NCBI GenBank assembly: GCA_030666885.1
Contig: DAOUWY010000090.1
Location: 1-7,385 of the forward strand
Origin: Methanosarcinales archaeon
Lineage (GTDB): Archaea > Halobacteriota > Methanosarcinia > Methanosarcinales > Methanocomedenaceae
Reading direction: 5' to 3'
DNA: 7,385 nt
Shown: piece after piece, positions 1-5,941 of the stretch
How positions within the stretch are numbered: position 1 is the stretch's first letter
Layout of the letters: each line of letters opens with the position of its first letter
Made by a program: the position numbers and the translations under genes
The notes under the pieces: generated by a model
What the model saw: only the letters and a program-made list of their open reading frames with translations
Told to the model about the DNA's origin: nothing
Databases searched by the model: none

Positions 1-34
1 ATCCGTGCGTATCCGTCGAATCCGTGTCATCCGT
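1..34. repeat. Phased ATCCGTG short repeat cluster
   Basis: ATCCGT occurs four times, beginning at positions 1, 11, 20 and 29, so the period is 9-10 bp, close to one DNA helical turn. A related pair lies about 95 bp further on (129-147). The window edge cuts the cluster, so its true length is unknown. Similar short ATCCGTG/CACGGAT strings are common intergenic repeats in environmental prokaryote genomes, but no function is known to me. No coding potential is visible. Confidence 0.6.
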
Positions 35-128
35 GTTCCTTCCTCCTTGATGAATACTATTTCATAAATCAACAAATTCAATTAATATAAAGGTCACGAT
101 TTGTAGGACACTACCGGATAAACATCAA

Positions 129-147
129 ATCAGTGTAAATCCGTGTC
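129..147. repeat. Second ATC(A/C)GTGT repeat pair
   Basis: ATCAGTGT (129-136) and ATCCGTGT (139-146) are spaced 10 bp apart, the same unit and period as the cluster at 1-34. The AT-rich 90 bp between the clusters shows no gene. This looks like an outlying piece of the same repeat family. Confidence 0.45.
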
Positions 148-149
148 TG

Positions 150-202
150 AAAAATAACTGGAAAATGATACAGTACCGAATAGTCCCGGAAGATAATAAA
201 AA
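150..202 (-). terminator. Oligo-T termination region after the DUF2119-like gene
   Basis: On the minus strand two runs of five T (202-198 and 154-150) follow the stop codon of the gene ending at 213. Archaeal RNA polymerase can terminate at oligo-T without a hairpin, so these are the likely end of the topA transcript. No strong stem precedes them. Confidence 0.4.
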
Positions 203-212
203 GTCTCTGATG

Positions 213-800
213 TTAATACAGGTCTCCGTAAAACCTGAGATAATTCCTCACAGCCACCGCGGTCTGCTCAGGGTAATGTGTCTTCATGTACCTGACAAAA
301 GCGTCCCTGTCCTTGCATTCCTTTACAAGGTCAAGCAACCGGCCAATCACTTCCAGGGTTTTCCCTGACGCCCTTTTCGGCATCTCAAAGGATACGCACA
401 GGTCGTACGGGCTGAAATAATCCCGCCTGATATGGGGTGATACCGAGCCCATTAACACACCAGCCTCTATCTCGATATATGCAGGTACACCATGGTGTTC
501 GAGCCTGCCGTCCCCCGTCAGTATTAAAAAGTTATCCTTCGAATAGGAATGAAGTTCCAGATAGATACATGGACGGTACTCCTTTATGGCCTCCAGCAAA
601 TGAGGGGCATAGTGGGTGTAATAGTCCCTGTCCAGTGTACTCATGTACTCATTTCCGGACACTTTGGACATAACAAGCAATGTCCCGTCCATGGGTCCGG
701 TCAATCCTTCCAGCAGTGGAGTGGTGGTTTCCCATTCATCACCATGCAGCCCCCCTGCGAACAGGCGCACAGGACTGCCGCTGCCCGGGTGTTTAATCAT
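213..800 (-). CDS. DUF2119-like putative zinc metallohydrolase (M14/AstE-like)
   Basis: The product resembles the archaeal DUF2119 family of unknown function. Counting from the longer start at 833, it has GGLHGDE at residues 27-33 (H30 and E33), ELHSY at 93-97 (H95) and a glutamate at 150 in SFEMPK. This H-x2-E ... H ... E layout is that of M14 carboxypeptidases and the succinylglutamate desuccinylase/aspartoacylase group, so a zinc-dependent hydrolase is inferred; the substrate is unknown. No signal peptide or membrane segment is seen, so it should be cytosolic. I chose the ATG at 800, one base after the topA stop (195 aa). The ATG at 833 adds eleven residues, mostly Lys/Arg, translated from the Lys-rich topA tail in another frame, and has no spaced ribosome site. 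It is probably co-transcribed with topA. Confidence 0.7.
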   Translation of the reverse strand: MIKHPGSGSPVRLFAGGLHGDEWETTTPLLEGLTGPMDGTLLVMSKVSGNEYMSTLDRDYYTHYAPHLLEAIKEYRPCIYLELHSYSKDNFLILTGDGRLEHHGVPAYIEIEAGVLMGSVSPHIRRDYFSPYDLCVSFEMPKRASGKTLEVIGRLLDLVKECKDRDAFVRYMKTHYPEQTAVAVRNYLRFYGDLY

Positions 801-801
801 A

Positions 802-2838
802 TTACTTACTTTTCTCACTTTTCTTTTCGTCATCCTTAAGGCTTTTTTGCCATTCCAGGTAGTTGCAGTATGGGCAGCCCAGGTCCCAGGGCCGCTTGCC
901 TTTGGTAATTAGTTTGATATGGTTCATTTCATGCTGCTCACACAGTTTATCAGTGACCACTATCTGGCCGCTTTTAGGTAGCGGCAGTGAAAAATCACAA
1001 TCAGGATACCCGGTACATCCGATGAACCGCCCGCCTCTTTTGGACCGCCTGATGATCAGTTTACTGGCACATTTCTCGCATGTGCCAATGATCTTGTCTT
1101 CCCTCATACTGGTACGCAGGCTCTCGGTGATCTTCTCCTGGTTTGTGACCAGTTCATTAAAGACATCATTCAGCATTTTCCTGGATTCATCTTCCACATC
1201 TTCCTCAGTCCTGGTCCCCTCGGCTATCAGGTCCATATCATCCTCAAGAGCGGCAGTCATGTCTGGTTTGGTAATAGTATCAGCATATTTTTCCAGTGAT
1301 TCGATAACCCCTATGGCAATCTTGGTGGGCTGCAGGGGGTTGCCGTGGACGTATGCCCTGGCATAGAGCTTTGATATGATCTCATGCCTGGTTGACTTGG
1401 TGCCAAGTCCAAGGTCTTCCATAACCTTTATAAGCCTGCCCTGCCCGTATCTCGATGGTGGTTGTGTCTCTTTTTCCAGGAACTCTTTATCCTTGACCAC
1501 GAGGATTTGATCTACCTGCAGGTCAGGCAGTATCATATCATCTGGTTTATTGTACGGGTAATACCAGCGCCATCCCTCTTCCAGCAGGCTGGCACCCCTG
1601 GCTTTGAACTCCTCACCCGAGATGTCAAACCGTGCCTGGATAACAGCCCACTTTGCAGGCCCGGCAAATGTGGCAAAAAAACGCCGTACCACCAGTTCAT
1701 ATACCCTCCATTCATCATCCTTCAGCTTGGATTTCTCCACATAGGATGCAGGCATGATAGGGGGGTGGTCAGTTGTTTCTTTCTTTCCCCTTGTAGGTTT
1801 TAATTCTGGTAATTTCAGCAGGTGTTCAGCATATTGCCTGAACGGCCCCTTACCAATTATCTGTATCAGTTCTGGCAGGTCAATACTGTCAGGATAAACT
1901 GTGTTATCTGTCCTGGGATAGGATATAAAACCCTCCATATACAGGTTCTCTGCTATCCTCATGGCATTGGATGCAGTAAAACCAATACGGCTGGCCGCCC
2001 TGATAAATTCCGTTGTATTAAAGGGTATGGGAGGACGGTCTATTTTTTCATCCTTTTTCAGTTTTATGACAATTGCCGTATCGCCAAGTTTATCGAATAT
2101 CTTTCGCCCCTCATCTTTATCCCATATACGTCCGGCCTTGTGCTTTGCCTGGAACTCTATATCGTCCACCAGGGTTGCAAATATTTCACAGTACGGTTTT
2201 GGCACATGGGCCATCCGTTCCTTTTCCCTGTCAACCAGCAGTGCAAGGGTCGGGGTCTGGACACGTCCCACGCTCAGGAACTGGTTGCCCAGCCTGCCTG
2301 CTGTTATGGAAATATACCTGGTCAGTGCAGCACCCCAGATGAGGTCAATGACCTGCCTGCTCTCACCGGCTGCCGCCAGGTTAAAATCTACGGTAACAGG
2401 ATTGGAAAAGGCCGCCTCGATCTCTGTTTTTGTGATGGTACTGTACTGGATACGGTCAGCAGTGACGCCTTTATTGACATTCTCAATTATGCGCAGTGCT
2501 TCAACGCCTATCAGTTCCCCTTCCCTGTCGTAGTCAGTGGCAATGGAAACATGGTCTGCTTCCTTGCCCAGCTTACGCAGGGCCGATACGATCTTCTTCT
2601 GGGTAGACGTTGTGATAATCTTAGCATTTACCAGTTCCCTGCTCTCAACCTTTTGCCAGTTATTGTATTCTTTGGGAAAATCCACTGAAACAATATGACC
2701 GCTAAGCCCCATTACCACATTGTTGTCCCACTGGTATGTGTCAACTCCGTTTATCCTTACCTGTTTTGGTTTCTTTGGGGCCAGGATCGAGGCTATTCTC
2801 TTTGCCGTATTGTGTTTTTCTGTGACCATTAGATGCAT
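802..2838 (-). CDS. topA: DNA topoisomerase I, archaeal type IA
   Basis: This enzyme cuts one DNA strand through a 5'-phosphotyrosine and relaxes negative supercoils. The 678-aa product begins with a Toprim domain (about 1-150) carrying the metal-binding DYDREGE at 102-108. The type IA core follows with SVGRVQTPTLAL (189-200), the catalytic tyrosine Y307 in SYPRTDN, TDHPPIMPA (356-364) and GTKSTRHEII (479-488). The C-terminus has a zinc finger with C587, C590, C608 and C614, then a second, less regular set with C633, H636, C655 and C658, and ends in a Lys-rich tail. All catalytic parts are present and the gene looks intact. The start at 2838 gives the usual MHLxVTEKH opening; an in-frame ATG at 2829 is an alternative. 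No ribosome site precedes it and a TATA box lies about 26 nt upstream, so the mRNA is probably leaderless. Confidence 0.97.
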   Translation of the reverse strand: MHLMVTEKHNTAKRIASILAPKKPKQVRINGVDTYQWDNNVVMGLSGHIVSVDFPKEYNNWQKVESRELVNAKIITTSTQKKIVSALRKLGKEADHVSIATDYDREGELIGVEALRIIENVNKGVTADRIQYSTITKTEIEAAFSNPVTVDFNLAAAGESRQVIDLIWGAALTRYISITAGRLGNQFLSVGRVQTPTLALLVDREKERMAHVPKPYCEIFATLVDDIEFQAKHKAGRIWDKDEGRKIFDKLGDTAIVIKLKKDEKIDRPPIPFNTTEFIRAASRIGFTASNAMRIAENLYMEGFISYPRTDNTVYPDSIDLPELIQIIGKGPFRQYAEHLLKLPELKPTRGKKETTDHPPIMPASYVEKSKLKDDEWRVYELVVRRFFATFAGPAKWAVIQARFDISGEEFKARGASLLEEGWRWYYPYNKPDDMILPDLQVDQILVVKDKEFLEKETQPPSRYGQGRLIKVMEDLGLGTKSTRHEIISKLYARAYVHGNPLQPTKIAIGVIESLEKYADTITKPDMTAALEDDMDLIAEGTRTEEDVEDESRKMLNDVFNELVTNQEKITESLRTSMREDKIIGTCEKCASKLIIRRSKRGGRFIGCTGYPDCDFSLPLPKSGQIVVTDKLCEQHEMNHIKLITKGKRPWDLGCPYCNYLEWQKSLKDDEKKSEKSK

Positions 2839-2860
2839 ATTAATGTCCCATATTCTAACT

Positions 2861-2875
2861 TAAAATAAATTTATT
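2861..2875 (-). promoter_or_regulatory. Probable topA promoter (TATA box)
   Basis: Read on the minus strand, the AT-only stretch AATAAATTTATTTTA lies with its centre about 27 nt before the topA ATG at 2838. Archaeal TATA boxes sit about 26 nt before the transcription start, so transcription would begin at or next to the start codon. That fits the missing ribosome binding site. Confidence 0.5.
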
Positions 2876-3031
2876 GTTTGAAATATACTAATTCAATATA
2901 TAAGTTTGGTCTATTATGTCCTTGGGACAAAATTATCAAATCTGCAATACCATTAATTTACAATCTTCCTCTTTTAGCTCAACTACACTGGTATCAAGTC
3001 AACCATGAAACGTATAGCAACTTTTTTTACG
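2876..3031. other. Intergenic, no gene seen
   Basis: This AT-rich stretch between the topA promoter and the ATPase remnant has no supported gene. An open plus-strand frame across 2878-3114 starts at TTG, lacks a ribosome site, and is antisense to the remnant at 3032-3133. The only local structure seen is a weak inverted repeat TGTCC-TTG-GGACA at 2917-2929. Confidence 0.4.
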
Positions 3032-3133
3032 CTATCTTTTCAAAGGGAAAAGGAGCTGGAACTGATTCCGGTATTCATCTTCAAGATGATTTAGTTCTTT
3101 CTCACAGTCAATGAAATCAAATTTTATTGTCAT
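3032..3133 (-). pseudogene. Remnant of archaeal ATPase N-terminus (33 codons)
   Basis: A 33-codon frame opens at ATG 3133 and stops at TAG 3032. Residues 3-20 include FIDCEKELNHLEDEY, then FQLL. This resembles the conserved opening of archaeal STAND-like ATPases (ATPase_2 family, typically FxxREKELxxLExxY then a hydrophobic strand and a GRRRVGKT Walker A loop). Here the frame ends at FPLKR, where the Walker A loop should follow, and none of the downstream frames shows a P-loop. A truncated fragment of a lost ATPase gene is the best reading; a real 33-aa protein is the alternative. The start is covered by a palindrome and preceded by a TATA-like box, so it may still be transcribed. The family call is from memory of the motif, not a search. 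Confidence 0.45.
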
Positions 3134-3154
3134 GACAATTATTGTGTAGACAAT
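3126..3154. promoter_or_regulatory. Tandem operator-like repeat ATTGT-N4-ACAAT
   Basis: Two copies of ATTGT-N4-ACAAT occur at 3126-3139 (spacer CATG, a perfect 14-bp palindrome) and 3141-3154 (spacer GTAG, arms extendable by a further A/T-rich base trio to 8 bp). They are 15 bp apart. The first contains the ATG of the ATPase remnant, and the pair lies just downstream of its TATA-like box. This is the shape of two adjacent sites for a dimeric regulator; the regulator is unknown. Confidence 0.55.
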
Positions 3155-3267
3155 AATATTTTAACTTCGTGGTGTCCAGGTATTTCAACCCAGCCATACC
3201 AGCCTCGTGCAAGCGGGTTTTGGGAACCGGCAATAAAAGCTGTAGACGGGCTTATGAAATCACTCTC
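3142..3267 (-). other. Unassigned open fragment, possible gene relic
   Basis: A 42-codon minus-strand frame is open between two stops (TGA at 3268-3270 and TAA at 3139-3141). It contains no ATG or GTG, so it is not a gene by itself. It reads as plausible protein, with SQNPLARGWYGWVEIPGHHE in its middle, and 3170-3260 is richer in GC than the sequence on its right side in this direction. The opposite strand is also open here, so the coding sense is uncertain. I do not recognise the family. Confidence 0.25.
3155..3164 (-). promoter_or_regulatory. TATA-like box before the ATPase remnant
   Basis: On the minus strand TTAAAATATT is centred about 26 nt before the ATG at 3133. As with topA and vapB in this window, the spacing predicts a leaderless transcript. 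The call rests only on composition and spacing. Confidence 0.3.
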
Positions 3268-3304
3268 TCACAACGTCCAGGGACTTTATCTTGAGAAAAT
3301 CTTT
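3260..3304 (-). pseudogene. vapC: Disconnected C-terminal codons of the PIN toxin
   Basis: After the TAA at 3305-3307 the same frame continues for 14 codons (KDFLKIKSLDVVRE) to TGA at 3260-3262. PIN domains usually end with a strand, then FDxDF, then a short tail ending in a hydrophobic strand. Here the residues before the stop read IATF and those after it KDF, so the stop sits where the fourth acidic residue (Asp) would be. This is the stranded end of the toxin gene. Confidence 0.65.
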
Positions 3305-3667
3305 TTAAAAGGTTGCAATTCTTTTGATATTTCCCAGTTCCATACAAGCTAAAATAGATGTATCCACAAAACTGAAATTAGTATTTCCCTGCTCACTGAA
3401 AATCTCCCATGCTCTCTCAAACACGTCGCTGGCCTTCATGATTTCAATTTCCCTGGCATCAAGCAGTACATTTCCCACCTCAACTGCAGCATCCAGGTTT
3501 ATTTTAAGTGCAAGGACCGTAGTAACTTCTGACAAAATAAATTCGGAAATAACTGCTTTTCCATAATTCCCTTTGCTGATATAATGAAAAATATCCCTGG
3601 CTTTTTTATGATTTATGTCATCAGCATTCTTATAGGCAATAATGACACTGGAGTCCAGGAATAACAA
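3305..3667 (-). CDS. vapC: VapC-type PIN-domain toxin, truncated by TAA
   Basis: VapC toxins are Mg-dependent endoribonucleases with a PIN fold, neutralised by a partner antitoxin. The 120-aa product has D5 in FLDSSVIIAY, E47 in SEFILSEVT and D102 in FVDTSILA, three of the usual acidic active-site residues. It stops at IATF, where family members continue FDxDF. The next codon is TAA instead of Asp, and 14 further in-frame codons complete a normal C-terminus (to 3260). The gene is therefore probably inactivated, or makes a shortened protein missing the fourth acidic residue. The TTG start is chosen because AGAGGAG lies five bases upstream and the PIN fold begins immediately after it. The ribbon-helix-helix antitoxin gene lies upstream on the same strand. 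Confidence 0.85.
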   Translation of the reverse strand: MLFLDSSVIIAYKNADDINHKKARDIFHYISKGNYGKAVISEFILSEVTTVLALKINLDAAVEVGNVLLDAREIEIMKASDVFERAWEIFSEQGNTNFSFVDTSILACMELGNIKRIATF

Positions 3668-3759
3668 GCCAACTCCTCTTTATACAGGATTTCATCGATC
3701 TCTTCGCTCAAATGCCGGTATTGTTTGCCAATGTGCTCCGGTCTGGTCTCAAGGATGCT
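3668..3759 (-). pseudogene. vapB: Disconnected C-terminal tail of the VapB antitoxin
   Basis: After the antitoxin's TAG (3760-3762) the frame stays open for 48 codons to TAA at 3613-3615, running into vapC. The part before vapC reads as a typical charged, helical toxin-binding tail (ETRPEHIGKQYRHL, then SEEIDEILYKEEL). This suggests that the antitoxin once continued to the toxin start and that the TAG is a nonsense change. Read-through of TAG is a less likely alternative. Confidence 0.55.
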
Positions 3760-3900
3760 CTAATGCTTTTTTGACTCAATATTCAACCACGTCTTGACGG
3801 CCCTGTTGATAGCTTCCCCGATGGTAATACCTTCAACTGAGGCTTTTATTTTCAATTTCTTATATATGGAAGGATCAATGTTCCGGATAGTTGTATCCAT
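3760..3900 (-). CDS. vapB: VapB-type ribbon-helix-helix antitoxin, shortened by TAG
   Basis: The 46-aa product has the ribbon-helix-helix pattern of MetJ/Arc DNA-binding antitoxins: a strand TTIRNID (3-9), helix one PSIYKKLKIKASVEG (10-24), a turn, and helix two TIGEAINRAVKTWLNI (26-41). It would bind its own promoter as a dimer and hold the PIN toxin encoded 92 bp downstream. The toxin-binding tail is missing: a TAG at codon 47 interrupts a frame that clearly continues. A short protein of this kind could still bind DNA but might not neutralise the toxin. There is no ribosome site; a TATA box 26-29 nt upstream and a palindrome directly before the ATG point to a leaderless, self-repressed transcript. 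Confidence 0.75.
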   Translation of the reverse strand: MDTTIRNIDPSIYKKLKIKASVEGITIGEAINRAVKTWLNIESKKH

Positions 3901-3902
3901 AT

Positions 3903-3918
3903 GTAATACATGTATTAC
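3903..3918. promoter_or_regulatory. Likely vapB operator, 16-bp perfect palindrome
   Basis: GTAATACATGTATTAC is a perfect palindrome. It lies between the TATA box (3925-3932) and the vapB ATG at 3900, covering the expected transcription start. Ribbon-helix-helix antitoxins normally repress their own operon by binding such symmetric sites, so this is the expected autoregulatory operator. Confidence 0.7.
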
Positions 3919-3924
3919 GAGACA

Positions 3925-3932
3925 ATATATAT
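3925..3932 (-). promoter_or_regulatory. TATA box of the vapBC operon
   Basis: ATATATAT on the minus strand is centred about 28 nt before the vapB ATG at 3900. That gives vapBC its own leaderless promoter, downstream of the T-run that should end the trp transcript. Confidence 0.5.
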
Positions 3933-3942
3933 CTTTTCACGC

Positions 3943-3948
3943 AAAAAA
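3943..3948 (-). terminator. Oligo-T terminator after trpA
   Basis: Six T residues on the minus strand lie about 18 nt after the trpA stop and just before the vapB TATA box. In archaea such a run is enough to end transcription, which would separate trpCBA from vapBC. Confidence 0.5.
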
Positions 3949-3965
3949 GTATTTTTACAGATTCA

Positions 3966-4730
3966 TTATCCTAAACTCGATTTAATCTCCAGCGCCAGTG
4001 CCTTCAGCCTTCCTGCAACATCCTGCCCGCTGGCTATGATATCCACAAAAGCCGAACCCACAATAACACCCTGGGCACCACTCTTTATGATCTCAGCAGC
4101 CTGTGCGCCAGATGAAATACCAAAACCTACAGCTTTGGGCTTATCAGTCTTAACCCTGTCCAGTACTTCCTTTGTAGAGCCTGCAATATCGGCCCTGGCA
4201 CCCGTGACACCCAGCCTTGACACCAAGTATAAAAATCCGGTGCCTCTTTCCAGGATATCCTCAAGCCTGTCACCCGTGGTTGTGGGTGCTATTAAAAATA
4301 TCAGGTCAACTCCATTTCCCTCGCAATACCTGCCCAGTTCCCCGGATTCCTCAGGCGGCAGGTCGGGCACGATAACACCGGTAATGCCTGAATCTTTGCA
4401 GTCCTTTACGAACCTCTCCAATCCACGCTTAAAAATCAGGTTGTAGTAGGTCATCACAACAAGCGGTACATCCACATCCAGTCCTTTCACCATCTCAAAG
4501 TACCTGTCAGGGTTCATACCCGCATCAAGTGCCCTCTCAATTGACGCCTGTATGGTAGGGCCGTCTGCTATAGGATCAGAAAAAGGCAGCCCCAATTCCA
4601 CAATATCAGCACCACCATTGATCAGTGCATGCACGATTCTGGTTGTATCACCATCACCGGCGCAAACATAAGCGATAAGTGCTCCTTCATTCTTCGTTTT
4701 CAGTTCATCGAACTTATCAGATATCCTCAT
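3966..4730 (-). CDS. trpA: Tryptophan synthase alpha chain
   Basis: TrpA splits indole-3-glycerol phosphate into indole and glyceraldehyde 3-phosphate and passes indole through a tunnel to TrpB. The 254-aa TIM barrel has normal family length. Visible motifs are VELGLPFSDP (44-53) with the catalytic glutamate E45, IADGPTIQAS (54-63) with catalytic D56, VIVPDLPPEE (119-128), FLYLVSRLGVTGAR (166-179), GFGIS (202-206) and VIVGSA (222-227). The usual TAGDP segment reads CAGDG here, a mild variant. Its ATG overlaps the trpB stop by one base (TAATG), so the two are translationally coupled, as expected for subunits of one complex. It is the last gene of the operon. Confidence 0.97.
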   Translation of the reverse strand: MRISDKFDELKTKNEGALIAYVCAGDGDTTRIVHALINGGADIVELGLPFSDPIADGPTIQASIERALDAGMNPDRYFEMVKGLDVDVPLVVMTYYNLIFKRGLERFVKDCKDSGITGVIVPDLPPEESGELGRYCEGNGVDLIFLIAPTTTGDRLEDILERGTGFLYLVSRLGVTGARADIAGSTKEVLDRVKTDKPKAVGFGISSGAQAAEIIKSGAQGVIVGSAFVDIIASGQDVAGRLKALALEIKSSLG

Positions 4731-5920
4731 TACATAACCCCCTTCTCAAGCACAGTCTCAAGGTCCTTATCCCCCCGCCCGGATAGATTGATCACCACGA
4801 TCTCGCCAAGTTCACCCGAGCCGGCAGCCTTTGCCAGATAGGCAAGGGCATGGGACGATTCCAGTGCCGGGATAATACCCTCCATCCTGCTCAGTTCGTC
4901 AAAGGCAGCCAGTGCCTCATCATCACTGGTGTTCGCAGGCTTGATCCTGCCAGTCTCGGCCAGGTATGTCAGTTCAGGACCTACACCGCTATAATCAAGC
5001 CCGGCCGCGATGCTGTGGGATTCAAGTATCTGGCCGTAGGGGTCCTGCAGTATCCTGGTCCGTGCGCCGTGCAGTACACCTTCTTCGCCCACACACAGGG
5101 ATGCAGAGTGAAGGGCAGCCTTATCAGTGGATTCCATACCACTGCCGCCCGCTTCCACAGCGAATAATTTTACTTCAGTATCCGGAATGAATGGATAGAA
5201 GGTGCCTATAGCATTACTGCCGCCGCCCGTACATGCAATAATGGAATCAGGCAAACGCCCTTCCTTTTCCATGATCTGATGTTTGACCTCGTTGCCTATT
5301 ACACTCTGGAAGTCCCGCACAATAGTTGGGTAAGGATGGGGGCCGACCACCGAACCTATAAGGTAATGAGTATCCTCCACATTGCTAACCCAGTCCCGCA
5401 GCGCCTCGTTGATGGCATCCTTCAGGGTCTGGCTGCCGGAAGTCACTGGTATTACCTTTGTCCCCATAAGTTCCATGCGGTATACGTTCATGCGCTGGCG
5501 ACGAATATCCTTGGCACCCATATAAACTTCTGTTGGAATTCCCAGGTTCGCACCTGCCATGGCCGTAGCAGTACCGTGCTGGCCTGCCCCGGTCTCAGCA
5601 ATCAGCCTGCACTTGCCCATGTACTTTGCCAGCAGTGCCTGGCCCAGTGTGTTGTTCAATTTATGGGCGCCTCCGTGCACCAGGTCCTCGCGCTTGAGAT
5701 ATACCGTAATCCCGTACTTTTCACTCAGGCGCCTGGCATGGTACAGGGGGGTGGGGCGGCCTGCAAAATCCTTTAGGTAATAGTCCAGTTCCTGCTTGAA
5801 TTCGGGGTCGTCCCTGAACTGCTTATACCCCTGTTCCAGTTCCTTTACCGCAGGCATGAGCACCTCGGGTACGAACTGTCCGCCGAACCGCCCGAACTTG
5901 CCTTTTTGTTTTATGTTCAT
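4730..5920 (-). CDS. trpB: Tryptophan synthase beta chain
   Basis: TrpB condenses indole with serine to give tryptophan using pyridoxal phosphate. The 396-aa product is TrpB1-type in length and sequence. K87 in HGGAHKLNNTL is the cofactor lysine, E109 in AETGAGQHG is the catalytic glutamate, GGGSNA (232-237) binds the cofactor phosphate, and GLDYSGVGP (307-315) and NLSGRGDKD (378-386) complete the site. The short N-terminal FGRFGGQFVPEVLM is the usual TrpB1 opening. The gene starts 21 nt after trpC, with AGAGGAT at 5933-5927 as a ribosome site seven bases before ATG, and ends overlapping trpA by one base. It is intact and presumably works as an alpha2-beta2 complex with TrpA. Confidence 0.98.
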   Translation of the reverse strand: MNIKQKGKFGRFGGQFVPEVLMPAVKELEQGYKQFRDDPEFKQELDYYLKDFAGRPTPLYHARRLSEKYGITVYLKREDLVHGGAHKLNNTLGQALLAKYMGKCRLIAETGAGQHGTATAMAGANLGIPTEVYMGAKDIRRQRMNVYRMELMGTKVIPVTSGSQTLKDAINEALRDWVSNVEDTHYLIGSVVGPHPYPTIVRDFQSVIGNEVKHQIMEKEGRLPDSIIACTGGGSNAIGTFYPFIPDTEVKLFAVEAGGSGMESTDKAALHSASLCVGEEGVLHGARTRILQDPYGQILESHSIAAGLDYSGVGPELTYLAETGRIKPANTSDDEALAAFDELSRMEGIIPALESSHALAYLAKAAGSGELGEIVVINLSGRGDKDLETVLEKGVM

Positions 5921-5941
5921 GAAGTTATCCTCTGTAAGTTA

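Noticed and set aside
1..147. CRISPR array from the repeated ATCCGTG units
   Set aside because: Units are only 7-9 bp, spaced one helical turn apart, with no unique spacers of 30 bp or more.
1822..2688. 288-codon plus-strand open frame inside topA
   Set aside because: It is fully antisense to the conserved topA coding region and its product is a low-complexity shadow without motifs.
2878..3114. 78-codon plus-strand open frame
   Set aside because: It begins with TTG, has no ribosome site or recognisable domain, and lies antisense to the ATPase-like remnant, whose frame reads more like protein.
3910..4446. 178-codon plus-strand open frame over trpA
   Set aside because: Antisense shadow of trpA with a serine/proline-rich composition typical of reversed coding sequence.
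5279..5776. 165-codon plus-strand open frame inside trpB
   Set aside because: It is antisense to trpB motifs including the cofactor lysine region; no domain or ribosome site.
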